DNA from: Fuerstiella marisgermanici | Lineage (GTDB): Bacteria; Planctomycetota; Planctomycetia; Planctomycetales; Planctomycetaceae | Direction of reading: 5' to 3' | DNA: 64,000 nucleotides | Assembly (NCBI RefSeq): GCF_001983935.1 | Contig: NZ_CP017641.1 | Coordinates: 4,836,001-4,900,000, forward strand | Shown: one piece after another, positions 8,787 to 16,654 of the stretch | How the letters are laid out: every line of letters starts with the position of its first letter | Position numbering within the stretch: position 1 is the stretch's first letter | Notes under the pieces: generated by a model | What the model was told of the DNA's origin: nothing | Databases searched by the model: none | The model's input: only the letters and a program-made list of their open reading frames with translations | Translations under genes and position numbers: made by a program

Positions 8787-9524
8787 TTAGCGAAGCCGAC
8801 CGTCGTCAGCGAGGACACCGACGTTCGATAATTCGTCAACCATCGCCGCCGTTGTGATGTCTTTATCATATTTCAGATCGATCAGGTTGCGGCCGCCCTG
8901 AGAACGCCGCAGGGCCGTTTCAATCGCCTGCCGCGAACCATCGCCGTATTCCTGCCGCCAATGGCTGATGGCAATATCAGCGGAATCGCAGGGGGAACAG
9001 GATTCTGTGTCCGTTAATCGTTCTGCCAAGGCGCCCGCGAACAGCACGTCTTCGCCGGAAATCTGTCCGTTCGTGCCCGCGCACACAATGTGGATCGGGC
9101 GGCTGTCGGCCAGAATTCTGTCCGCGACCGCAGAAAGATTCACAAACGAGCCGATCATCACGACATCGGCCTGGTTGGCTCGCAGCAACGCCATTGTCCC
9201 GTTGGTCGTGGTGAAACCGATCAGCCTGCCTTCCACGATAGAACGAACGTAATCGTCCGGCGAATTGCTCAGATCGAATCCTTCGATTTTCAAACCGCCA
9301 CGTTCGCCGCCGAGCAGGCAGTGGCCCTGTTCCGCCGATGCACGCACCTGCTGCGCGGTTTCTACCGTTTCGCACGGGACAACTGCCGCCGCTCCGTTGG
9401 CCAGGGCAAAGCTAATGGTGGTGGACGCTCGCAGAACATCCACAATCACTGCGACGCCCCCGGCGATCTCGGCAGGTTCGAACAGCTTCGGCAGCAAATG
9501 GACACGCAAAGAACGTTTCGGCAT
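8787..9524 (-). CDS. comB: 2-phosphosulfolactate phosphatase-like protein (ComB family)
   Basis: A 245-residue protein matching the ComB family, whose archaeal member dephosphorylates 2-phosphosulfolactate in coenzyme M synthesis. Recognisable motifs are VDVLRASTTI (about residues 28-37), the GGERGG stretch near residue 72, and FTTTNGT near residue 104. ComB homologues occur in bacteria that do not make coenzyme M, so the physiological substrate is uncertain; sulfolactate metabolism is one possibility. It begins 14 bp after mazG on the same strand and precedes the alpha/beta hydrolase by 36 bp, so all three are likely one transcript. No comA or comC is visible in the window. Confidence 0.85.
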   Translation of the reverse strand: MPKRSLRVHLLPKLFEPAEIAGGVAVIVDVLRASTTISFALANGAAAVVPCETVETAQQVRASAEQGHCLLGGERGGLKIEGFDLSNSPDDYVRSIVEGRLIGFTTTNGTMALLRANQADVVMIGSFVNLSAVADRILADSRPIHIVCAGTNGQISGEDVLFAGALAERLTDTESCSPCDSADIAISHWRQEYGDGSRQAIETALRRSQGGRNLIDLKYDKDITTAAMVDELSNVGVLADDGRLR

Positions 9525-9538
9525 CAGAAGGATTCCCG

Positions 9539-10456
9539 CTATTCCTTTGACTTGGCTTGTTGGTAAGCGTCTTCCATTTGCGCCAGCGATGCGTCTTCCA
9601 TCGTCACATCCTGCTGCTTCATGGCCGCTTCGATCGCCTTGAATCGCCGACTGAATTTCGCGTTACTCTTTCGCAACGCTTCCTCCGGGTTGATGCCCCA
9701 CCGTCGCGCAATATTGCCGACCACAAACAGCACGTCGCCCAGTTCACTTTCGACCCGCTGCTTCAACCCAGGATCGTCGATCGGTTCATCAGGAATCCGT
9801 TCGGCAGTGATCCCGGCAGGCACATGAGGAATCTGGCCGTCGTGAAATAACTCTTCGGCCAGCTCTGTGATTTCTTCGTTCAGTTTGTCGAAGAGCATGC
9901 GACGGTCAGGAAAATCGTAGCCCACCGATGCTGCTCGAGCCGCAATGCGGTAGGTTCTGGCAAGTTGAGGCAGGTCTTTGGGAATGCCGTCTAACTTTGA
10001 CGTCCGTTCACTTTTTTCCGCGTTCTTGGCGGCATGCCAGTGCTTCTTCACGTCATCGGTGGTGGCTGCAGTTTCATCGCCGAACACATGAGGGTGCCGG
10101 CGGACCATTTTGTCGGCAATCTGACGAACAACATCCACCAGTTCGAATCGCCCTTCGTCGGACGAAATCTGCGAATCCAGAATCACCTGCAGCAGCACGT
10201 CGCCCAGTTCTTCCTGAATTGCTGAGTTATCATCGCTGTCGATCGCTTCCAGCAGTTCGTAAGTTTCTTCCAGCGTGTATGGCTTGATGGAAGCCAATGT
10301 CTGCTGCCGATCCCACGGACAACCATCCGGCGAGCGCAACTTCGCGATGACTTCGCACAGCCGCTGGAATTCGGGCAACAGTTGAGCGAAATCCGGAGGG
10401 CGTCCGAAGTCTGCTGTGAGATCGGCCGCATCCGCGGGTGTAGATTGTTGTGACAT
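9539..10456 (-). CDS. mazG: Nucleoside triphosphate pyrophosphohydrolase MazG
   Basis: Hydrolyses non-canonical or excess NTPs to NMP and pyrophosphate. The 305-residue protein has two MazG-type helical domains. In the first, residues about 30-110 include the family stretch LRSPDGCPWDRQQTLASI, then EETYELLEAID and EELGDVLLQV, the EExxE and ExxD metal-binding pattern. The second domain repeats this as EEITELAEEL and ESELGDVLFVV near residue 235. The N-terminus has about 25 extra residues (MSQQSTPADAADLTADF...). The ATG at 10456 is taken as the start; the start is 9 bp upstream of repeat copy 1 (10466-10569), so the mazG promoter must lie in or beyond this repeat. Confidence 0.92.
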   Translation of the reverse strand: MSQQSTPADAADLTADFGRPPDFAQLLPEFQRLCEVIAKLRSPDGCPWDRQQTLASIKPYTLEETYELLEAIDSDDNSAIQEELGDVLLQVILDSQISSDEGRFELVDVVRQIADKMVRRHPHVFGDETAATTDDVKKHWHAAKNAEKSERTSKLDGIPKDLPQLARTYRIAARAASVGYDFPDRRMLFDKLNEEITELAEELFHDGQIPHVPAGITAERIPDEPIDDPGLKQRVESELGDVLFVVGNIARRWGINPEEALRKSNAKFSRRFKAIEAAMKQQDVTMEDASLAQMEDAYQQAKSKE

Positions 10457-10465
10457 AGTGACCTT

Positions 10466-10569
10466 AGAGCAGTTTCCCTTTTAATGTGGACGGTTCAGGC
10501 TCGTGGGAAACAGACTTCATCGTCCGAAACGCTTGTCCGCGGCCACAAGTCAATGAGATTCGCTGTAGC
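10466..10569 (+). repeat. Dispersed ~104-nt intergenic repeat, copy 1
   Basis: This is one of four copies in the window. It begins AGAGCAGTTTCCC and ends TTCGCTGTAGCC. The arms GTTTCCC (10472-10478) and GGGAAAC (10505-10511) are a perfect inverted repeat. It fills the gap between the start of mazG and the 3' end of leuA, opposite in direction to both genes as written. Confidence 0.85.
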
Positions 10570-10593
10570 CAGAGTTGGAGAATTCGAGCGTGG

Positions 10594-12159
10594 CTACGGC
10601 ACTTTCGCCGTCAGCTTCTCAGCCGCAGAAACCACGCCAGCCTGTCGGTCAGCGTCGGCCTTGTTCAACGCCTGCAGATACGCAGCCGTGGCGGCTTCGA
10701 TGATATCGGTACTGACGCCCTTGCCCAGGTAAGGACGGCCCAGCACGTTGATGGTGACTCGCACTTCACCCAACGCATCCTTGCCTTCCGACACGCTACG
10801 CACCTGAAAATCTTCCAGCCGCGCGGTGATTTCGATAATGCGTTCCAACGCTCGGAACACGGCATCAATCGGCCCGTCGCCTGTGGCTGCATCGCACAGC
10901 ACGGGCTGATCTTCGCACTGCAGTTCCAGTGTCGCCGTGGGAACAGCCGCCGAACCAGCAGACGTGTGAAAGCTAATCAGCTTCCAGCGAACCGGCGCGT
11001 CGGTCATGCGATTATCGATCAGAGCGATGATGTCGGAATCGTAAATTTCCTTCTTCTTGTCGGCCAGAGCGATAAAGTCGTCGAAGGTCTTCTGGAACGT
11101 CTGGTCGTCCAGTTCAAAGCCCAGTTCCTTCACGCGATCTCGAAACGCATGCCGGCCGCTGTGCTTGCCCAACACCAGGTTTTCACCAGCGTAGCCCACG
11201 TCTTCAGCTCGCATGATTTCATACGTGGTCCGTTCCTGCAGCACGCCGTGCTGATGAATGCCGGCTTCGTGAGCGAACGCGTTCCGCCCGACGATCGCCT
11301 TGTTCCGTTGAACCTTCATGCCCGTGATGGATGACACCAACTGGCTGGTCGGAAACAGCCGCTCCGTTTTGATGTTGGTGTGCACGTTGTAAAAGTCGGC
11401 TCGCGTCCGCAGCGCCATCACAACTTCTTCCAGAGCCGCGTTGCCCGCTCGTTCACCCAGTCCGTTTATCGTGCATTCGACCTGACGAGCTCCCGCTTCG
11501 ATCGCGGACAGGCTGTTGGCCACCGCCAGGCCCAGGTCGTTGTGACAGTGCGTGCTGATGATCGCTTTGTCGATATTCGACACGTTGTCCTTCAGATACG
11601 AAATCACTTTGAAGTAGTGATTAGGAGTCGCGTAGCCGACGGTATCTGGAATGTTGACGGTGGTCGCTCCGGCCGCGATCGTTTTTTCCACCACTTCACA
11701 CAGAAAGTCCAGCTCAGTACGAGCCGCGTCTTCCGGAGAGAACTCAACGTCATCACAGAATTCTTTGGCATCCGCGACGGACGAAATCGCTCGTTCAATG
11801 ATCTGTTGTTTATCCATCTTCAACTTGTGTTCACGATGGATCGCGCTGGTCGCCAGAAAAACGTGGATGCGTCGTTTTTCGGCATTCGCCAGAGCCGCTT
11901 TCGCCTTCGCGATGTCATCTTCACGACTGCGAGCCAGCGCGCAGATTGTGGAGCGGTCGCTGAAACGTTCGGCAATCATTTGCACGGCTTCGAAGTCGCC
12001 GGGTGAGGCGATCGGAAACCCGGCTTCGATAACATCGACGTTCAGGTCGACGAGTGCGCGAGCGACTTCCAGCTTCTCTTTGGTGTTCATGCTGCAGCCG
12101 GGCGATTGCTCGCCGTCACGCAGAGTGGTGTCAAAAATGATGATCTGTTCGCTGGACAT
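10594..12159 (-). CDS. leuA: 2-isopropylmalate synthase LeuA
   Basis: Condenses acetyl-CoA with 2-oxoisovalerate, the committed step of leucine synthesis. The start is the ATG at 12159, preceded by CAGGAG at good spacing, giving 521 residues; an upstream in-frame start at 12192 would bypass that site. Motifs include FDTTLRDGEQSPG at residues 8-20, HCHNDLG near residue 200 and the HAFRDRVKELG region after the barrel. The C-terminal third (from about residue 390) is the allosteric leucine-binding domain, so feedback inhibition is expected. Expression is probably controlled by the attenuator at 12282-12436. The gene ends 24 bp before repeat copy 1. Confidence 0.96.
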   Translation of the reverse strand: MSSEQIIIFDTTLRDGEQSPGCSMNTKEKLEVARALVDLNVDVIEAGFPIASPGDFEAVQMIAERFSDRSTICALARSREDDIAKAKAALANAEKRRIHVFLATSAIHREHKLKMDKQQIIERAISSVADAKEFCDDVEFSPEDAARTELDFLCEVVEKTIAAGATTVNIPDTVGYATPNHYFKVISYLKDNVSNIDKAIISTHCHNDLGLAVANSLSAIEAGARQVECTINGLGERAGNAALEEVVMALRTRADFYNVHTNIKTERLFPTSQLVSSITGMKVQRNKAIVGRNAFAHEAGIHQHGVLQERTTYEIMRAEDVGYAGENLVLGKHSGRHAFRDRVKELGFELDDQTFQKTFDDFIALADKKKEIYDSDIIALIDNRMTDAPVRWKLISFHTSAGSAAVPTATLELQCEDQPVLCDAATGDGPIDAVFRALERIIEITARLEDFQVRSVSEGKDALGEVRVTINVLGRPYLGKGVSTDIIEAATAAYLQALNKADADRQAGVVSAAEKLTAKVP

Positions 12160-12281
12160 GAGGAAACTCCTGAGGACGAATTCGCCCGTCAAAAAACTGT
12201 CGTAGTGGGACTCGTCAGACTTCCCGAAGAATGATCGCGATTGAAGGAATCCTGGCGAACTCCACCACAGATGAAGTCCAC

Positions 12282-12309
12282 AAAAAAACCCTGAGGTAAG
12301 ACCTCAGGG
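12282..12309 (-). terminator. Attenuator terminator in the leuA leader
   Basis: On the minus strand, CCCTGAGGT (12309-12301), a 3-base loop and ACCTCAGGG (12297-12289) form a perfect 9-bp stem followed by seven T residues (12288-12282). It lies 122 bases upstream of the leuA start codon and 43 bases after the leader-peptide stop codon. The segment CCTCAGG at 12346-12340 can pair with the 5' arm instead, making a classical antiterminator. Confidence 0.88.
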
Positions 12310-12352
12310 CGATGAAAATTCAGCATGGCTGCAAACGTACCTGAGGCGGGCT

Positions 12353-12400
12353 TCACAATGGAAGTAGAAGGAGGCTCAGTTCTGTTCGCAGGTTGTTCAT
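12353..12400 (-). CDS. leuL: Leu-rich leader peptide of the leuA attenuator
   Basis: A 15-codon frame, MNNLRTELSLLLLPL, with seven leucines including four in a row at residues 10-13, ending in TGA at 12355-12353. It sits between a sigma-70-like promoter and the attenuator hairpin of leuA, the arrangement of leader peptides that sense charged tRNA-Leu by ribosome stalling. There is no Shine-Dalgarno sequence, but the ATG lies at the predicted transcription start, so it may be translated as a leaderless message. The frame is also open upstream to 12574, but the promoter lies inside that extension, so the short form is preferred. The symbol leuL is used by analogy with enteric bacteria, not by homology. 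Confidence 0.75.
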   Translation of the reverse strand: MNNLRTELSLLLLPL

Positions 12401-12407
12401 GAGCGGC

Positions 12408-12436
12408 AATGTACCCGTCGGGATTGTGATGGTCAA
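12408..12436 (-). promoter_or_regulatory. Sigma-70-like promoter of the leuA leader
   Basis: On the minus strand, TTGACC (12436-12431) and TACATT (12413-12408) are separated by exactly 17 bases. They match the -35 consensus at five of six and the -10 consensus at four of six positions. The base seven after the -10 box is 12401 and the ATG of the leader peptide begins at 12400, so transcription would start at or within a base or two of that ATG. Found by eye; no transcription data. Confidence 0.6.
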
Positions 12437-12666
12437 CCCCCTGAACGGCCGGAATTGGACCAGGGGCATTTTCGGTGTCAATACCGAGACACCGTGAAAA
12501 CCGGGAGGTTCGTAATCTGCAACGGATTCTGGCGGCCCGGTCCGAATCTCGTCTAGGTCGCGATGGCCGGTCAAAAGTACAATCTAAGCATCTGGCCCGC
12601 CGTCCTTAAGAATTCATGGATGAATTCCGGTCATGGTCAGCACACCAGTTCCACAGGAGACCTGCC

Positions 12667-13530
12667 ATGGATCGCGTTGTCATTTTGGGGGCCGATTCGC
12701 CAGCCGGTGAAGCCCTCGTCAATCAACTGGCGGACAAATTTCATGTGACCGGATTGTGGTTCAAACAGCCCGTCAACCGAACCGACATTGCTACCAGCCG
12801 AATCGATCAGGCACGGCTGGATAAGGAAATCCAGCTGGCCGACACAGTGTATTTTTGCGGCGGTGCCTCCCGCTCGTCTTGGGATGCAGGTTTCGGTAAC
12901 TTTACAGCAGAAGAACAGTGGCTCGCGGCGTGCGTCGACCGATCTGCCGAAGCGGGCGCCGGCCTGATTTACGTGTCCAGCGACGCAGCGTTCAACGGGC
13001 CGTGGGTTTTCCACGACGACGACGCAGCCTGCGATCTGTCATGTGAATTGGGCGCGAAGCTGCATGAGATGGAAGAACTGGTAGCCAGCCACCCGGACCA
13101 TTTGATCATTCGCACCAACGTTGTTGGCATGACGATCGGGCGAGGTCACTTTGTGGATGACGTTCTAAGCGGCCTTCAGAACGGGCAAGTCAGACGCATT
13201 CCAGCTGACACTTTCAGCACACCGATTTCGGAGGAAGGATTCGCGTTAGCCGCCGCCGAATGTGGCATGGCCGAAACGGCGGGCGTCATTAACGTCGGCG
13301 GCGCCGAACGCACAACTCCATTCCGTTTTGCATCGTTGCTGGCAAGACAACTTGGGCATGACGCAGACCTGCTGGCCCCCGCTATTGCGAACGGTCCTAC
13401 CAGCGAACGGTCACTACGCTGTAGTCGATTGCGCTGTGAACTGAACATTGCCGCTCCGCTGCTAAGCGAAACTATCGAACAGGTCTGCGCTGGTATTGTT
13501 GAGCGAACATTCCATGCGGCCGCTGCTTAG
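12667..13530 (+). CDS. NAD(P)-dependent epimerase/dehydratase-like protein
   Basis: A 287-residue short-chain (extended SDR or RmlD-like) protein. The N-terminal Rossmann motif is VVILGADSPAGEALVNQLA at residues 4-22 (GxxxxxG type). YVSSDAAFNG near residue 105 resembles the RmlD 'STDYVFDG' region, but the usual YxxxK catalytic pair is not clear at the expected place (a LGAKLHEMEEL stretch follows), so the enzyme may be atypical. The start ATG at 12667 is preceded by CAGGAG (12653-12658). It is divergent from leuA and ends inside the first bases of repeat copy 2. Substrate unknown; a sugar-nucleotide or nucleotide-sugar-like role is a guess. Confidence 0.75.
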   Translation: MDRVVILGADSPAGEALVNQLADKFHVTGLWFKQPVNRTDIATSRIDQARLDKEIQLADTVYFCGGASRSSWDAGFGNFTAEEQWLAACVDRSAEAGAGLIYVSSDAAFNGPWVFHDDDAACDLSCELGAKLHEMEELVASHPDHLIIRTNVVGMTIGRGHFVDDVLSGLQNGQVRRIPADTFSTPISEEGFALAAAECGMAETAGVINVGGAERTTPFRFASLLARQLGHDADLLAPAIANGPTSERSLRCSRLRCELNIAAPLLSETIEQVCAGIVERTFHAAAA

Positions 13531-13632
13531 AGCAGTTTACGTTTTGTTGTGGACGTGCGGGCTCGTGGTAAACGACCCTCATCGTCCGAAACGCCTGTTC
13601 CGCGACCACAAGTCAGCAATGTTCGCTGTAGC
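13529..13632 (+). repeat. Dispersed ~104-nt intergenic repeat, copy 2
   Basis: Starts AGAGCAGTTTACG within the stop codon of the epimerase gene and ends TTCGCTGTAGCC. The inner arms here read GTTTAC (13535-13540) and GTAAAC (13568-13573): compared with copies 1 and 3, a C-G pair has become A-T on both sides. It lies between convergent genes and just before the terminator at 13669-13700. Confidence 0.85.
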
Positions 13633-13668
13633 CACCACGACTACTACTCGTTGCCGACTTAACAAATA

Positions 13669-13700
13669 AGAAGCCCGGCTTTATCGAAAGCCGGGCTTCT
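13669..13700. terminator. Bidirectional hairpin terminator between convergent genes
   Basis: Perfect 14-bp stem: AGAAGCCCGGCTTT (13669-13682) with AAAGCCGGGCTTCT (13687-13700) and a 4-base loop. It lies between the plus-strand epimerase gene and the minus-strand WD40 gene. It has no long T run on either side. A near-identical stem occurs at 61763-61792. Confidence 0.8.
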
Positions 13701-13730
13701 GAACGAGTCTCAAGATCGCTGCGTTTCAGA

Positions 13731-16433
13731 CTAATTGGCAGCAGCCTGAGTGATCTGCAATTGTGGCCGCAGCTGGTCTTTTCGTGCGTCGACCAGGGCT
13801 TGAGCTTTTTGCAGCTCTGCTTCAGCGGCTGTCAGCTTTGCCTGAGCTGCAGTCGCCTGTTCCTGAATCGGAGCGACTTCAGCCGTCAGCTTGGTTTGCA
13901 TTTCCATCTGTGCAGCCATCTCTTTTTGAACAGCCGCGATTTGAGTGGTCATCGTGGCCATTTCGGCTTTGGCCGCTGCCATCTTCGCAGTGACGTCTGC
14001 CAGTTGCGTTTTCAGATTGGCTAAATCAGCCACCTTGGCGGCAGCCGATTTTTCCAGTGCGGCGGCTGAGTTCTTGACGTCTGCATCGGCGGGCAACATG
14101 CCTGAAACGGCTTTCACCTGCTCAACAGCGGCCTTCAGAATTGGCAACGCCTGTTCGTGCTGGCCGACCGACTGAGTGACGATGGCAATCGTCTTTTCAG
14201 ACGCTACGACTTCCGCGGTCAGGGCTGCGACTTTTTGCTGCGATTCAGCAATGGCCTGAGCTTTCGCTTTCACATCTGCGTCTGCCTTCGCGACCAATGC
14301 CTGCTTTTCTTCCAACATCGCCTTTGCTTCCAGCGACGCTAACTCGACCTGCTCTTTTGCGGCTCGCTTTTCTCGCAACAGCTTCAATTCGTCCCGCAAA
14401 GCGATGTACTGCTGCCAGCGTTGCACGTCGGCTGTGGCTTTATTGATGGTATCCTGTGCGGAATTCACTACGGACTGAGCAGCCGCAAGTTTATCGTCGA
14501 ACGGTTTCAATGCGGCGACCTGCTTGTCGACGTTCGCTTGCTGAGCTTCTACCTGTTTGGTTGAGGCAGCGACTTGCTCCGTTGTGGCCGCGATCGCTTT
14601 CGTGATAATTGCCACTTCGGCGGTCACTTTCTCAGCGGCAGCCGTCGTTTGTTCCAGCTCTGCTGTTCGCTGGGTAACCTGAGCCTGCAGTTCGGCCACA
14701 GCTTTCTTTAGCTCAGCATCGTCCTGCATCATGCCGGAAACGGTCGCCGCTTTTTCGGCAGCATTCTTTAGCTGAGGAACAGCCTTCTGCAGGGCAGCCA
14801 GGCGAGCTTGCGTTTCCGTTTGTGTTTTCTGACTCGCAGCCAGTTGTGCCTGCGAAGCCTTTAAAGCCGCCTGCTGGTCGGCGACGGTCTTTACTGCCAC
14901 CGCATGAGCCTGCTTGGCTTTTTCGATAGTGGCAACATGAGCCGCTTTGGCAGCCGAGGCGGCGTCGAAGGCCGTTCGAGCTTCCGCCAGCTTGGCCGTC
15001 AGCGGTGCAATCTGACCTTCGGCCTGCTGAAGACGAACTTCCAGCGTCGGCGGATTTGTCGTGAGGTTTCCGACTCGCTTACCGTCCGCCGCCGTCCAGA
15101 CTCGAACTTCGCCCGTCCAGTCGCCAGCGATCACACGATCAGTCTCGTCGCAATGAGACACCTGAACCGCAAGGTCAGAAAACGCTTCATACGCCAACAG
15201 CTGCTTACCGTTCTGGTCCCAGATCTTGGCGACTTTGTCGCGGCCGGATGAGACCACTCGACCATCACGACAGAATTCGACAGACAGCGTTCCGCCGCCG
15301 TGGCCGTTCCAGGACTTGATATTCTTGCCCTGTTCCATCTCCCACAGCTTGATGGTGACGTCTTCACTGGCGGAAGCCAGCACGTTACTGTCGATGCGCC
15401 ATGAGACCGCATTGATGGCACCCTTGTGACCAGTCAGTGTCAAATATTCGCGACCGGTGAAGGATTCCCAAACATGCAACCCGCCGGCTCGATCCGCCGT
15501 TGCCAGCAATACGCTGTCCGGGCTGAATTCCAGACCATAGATCCAGTCCGTGTGTTTTGTAATTTCGTAAGCGAGCTCATTTGTCGCTGTATTATAGACT
15601 CGGACAACTTTTCCCGGGCCGCCCAACGCAATCAGTGACTGGTCTGCGCTGATGTCGGCGGCAAGAACTTCGTCCAGTTCGTCGCCAACCTGCATGATGC
15701 GTTCGCCCGTGCGAATGTCCCACACAACGGCAAGGCCTTTTGATGCTCCATGCCCACCGCCAGCCAGCAACAAGGCTCCGTTACGGCTGAACTTCAAAAC
15801 TCGCGCCTGACCTTCCGGGAATGGCAGCACGCCCAGCGGCTGCAACGTTTCGCTGCTGTACAGAACGACCTGCTTTTGACCGGCGACGGCGACTAACTTT
15901 GCCCACGGGCTGGTCGCGATGGCAGACACGGCTGTGGTGGCAGAAGTATGAACGACAGGTTCCAACCCTAACACGTCGGGCAATGGGGCCGGGCCTTCCG
16001 GGCGAGCACCTGCTGAAACGTTAACACTAAGATTGACCTTTGGCTTCTTTGGCAGCATCACTTTGCTGGAAGACGTTTCGGGCGCACCTGCTTCGATCCA
16101 CTTGCGGACCGTTTGGATCATGTCGTCCGCGATCTTGTCAGAATTCGGCGGCATGTAAGGTTCGCTGTCATGGTTGATCACCATAAACAGGTAGCTGTCG
16201 TCGGGAGCCCCCGGTTCGATCACTGCACCGCTGCCGCCACCCTGCATCATGGCCGTGTAGTTCGACAGGTCCAAGTCGGCCGTCATCTTGTTCGTGTTGT
16301 GACACGAAAAACACTTCGTCCGGAAGATCGGTTTGATGTGATCTTCGAAATTGATTTTCTCATCCGCACCAAAGGCGGTTGTCACCGTCAGGCTGAAGAT
16401 CAAGGCAAAGATTGGGGCTTTGGAAAAGCTCAT
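13731..16433 (-). CDS. Secreted cytochrome c (planctomycete type) - WD40 - coiled-coil protein
   Basis: 900 residues from the ATG at 16433, which follows CGGAG and starts a signal peptide (MSFSKAPIFALIFSLTVTTA, cut near residue 22). A heme c motif CFSCH at residues 41-45 starts a planctomycete-type cytochrome c domain (KPIFRTKCFSCHN...MPPNSDKI...IQTVRKWIEAGAPE). Residues about 150-460 form seven or so WD40 blades (e.g. LTGHKGAINAVSWRIDSNVL, VWDIRTGERIM). The last ~430 residues are an Ala/Gln/Lys/Glu/Val-rich coiled coil. The protein is probably periplasmic. It is the last gene of the four-gene operon and starts 222 bp after the DUF1549 gene ends. It may link redox sensing or polysaccharide handling to a scaffold, but the role is not established. 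Confidence 0.9.
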   Translation of the reverse strand: MSFSKAPIFALIFSLTVTTAFGADEKINFEDHIKPIFRTKCFSCHNTNKMTADLDLSNYTAMMQGGGSGAVIEPGAPDDSYLFMVINHDSEPYMPPNSDKIADDMIQTVRKWIEAGAPETSSSKVMLPKKPKVNLSVNVSAGARPEGPAPLPDVLGLEPVVHTSATTAVSAIATSPWAKLVAVAGQKQVVLYSSETLQPLGVLPFPEGQARVLKFSRNGALLLAGGGHGASKGLAVVWDIRTGERIMQVGDELDEVLAADISADQSLIALGGPGKVVRVYNTATNELAYEITKHTDWIYGLEFSPDSVLLATADRAGGLHVWESFTGREYLTLTGHKGAINAVSWRIDSNVLASASEDVTIKLWEMEQGKNIKSWNGHGGGTLSVEFCRDGRVVSSGRDKVAKIWDQNGKQLLAYEAFSDLAVQVSHCDETDRVIAGDWTGEVRVWTAADGKRVGNLTTNPPTLEVRLQQAEGQIAPLTAKLAEARTAFDAASAAKAAHVATIEKAKQAHAVAVKTVADQQAALKASQAQLAASQKTQTETQARLAALQKAVPQLKNAAEKAATVSGMMQDDAELKKAVAELQAQVTQRTAELEQTTAAAEKVTAEVAIITKAIAATTEQVAASTKQVEAQQANVDKQVAALKPFDDKLAAAQSVVNSAQDTINKATADVQRWQQYIALRDELKLLREKRAAKEQVELASLEAKAMLEEKQALVAKADADVKAKAQAIAESQQKVAALTAEVVASEKTIAIVTQSVGQHEQALPILKAAVEQVKAVSGMLPADADVKNSAAALEKSAAAKVADLANLKTQLADVTAKMAAAKAEMATMTTQIAAVQKEMAAQMEMQTKLTAEVAPIQEQATAAQAKLTAAEAELQKAQALVDARKDQLRPQLQITQAAAN

Positions 16434-16654
16434 AAATGGCTCCGTAAGGCACAGGGCGCGGCGGGATATTTTGCGAGGCAGAATATTGATGCGCGGCGGG
16501 GATTTCCACAAAACACCGCAGCTGACCTGCGGCGTTAAATTTCCTTAGAGGTTCGTACTCTATTTGATCGGACGTCCTTCACTGATCGAACAAGTCTGCG
16601 TCTGTTGCCCGGAATGACACTTACATTCCATCCAGACGAAATCGTGAGTACAGA

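Noticed and set aside
10486-11334. 282-residue plus-strand frame
   Set aside because: Covers repeat copy 1 and the antisense of leuA; no motif.
12353-12574. 73-residue version of the leu leader frame
   Set aside because: The frame is open upstream, but the promoter-like -35 and -10 boxes lie inside that extension; the Leu-rich 15-residue version fits the attenuator.
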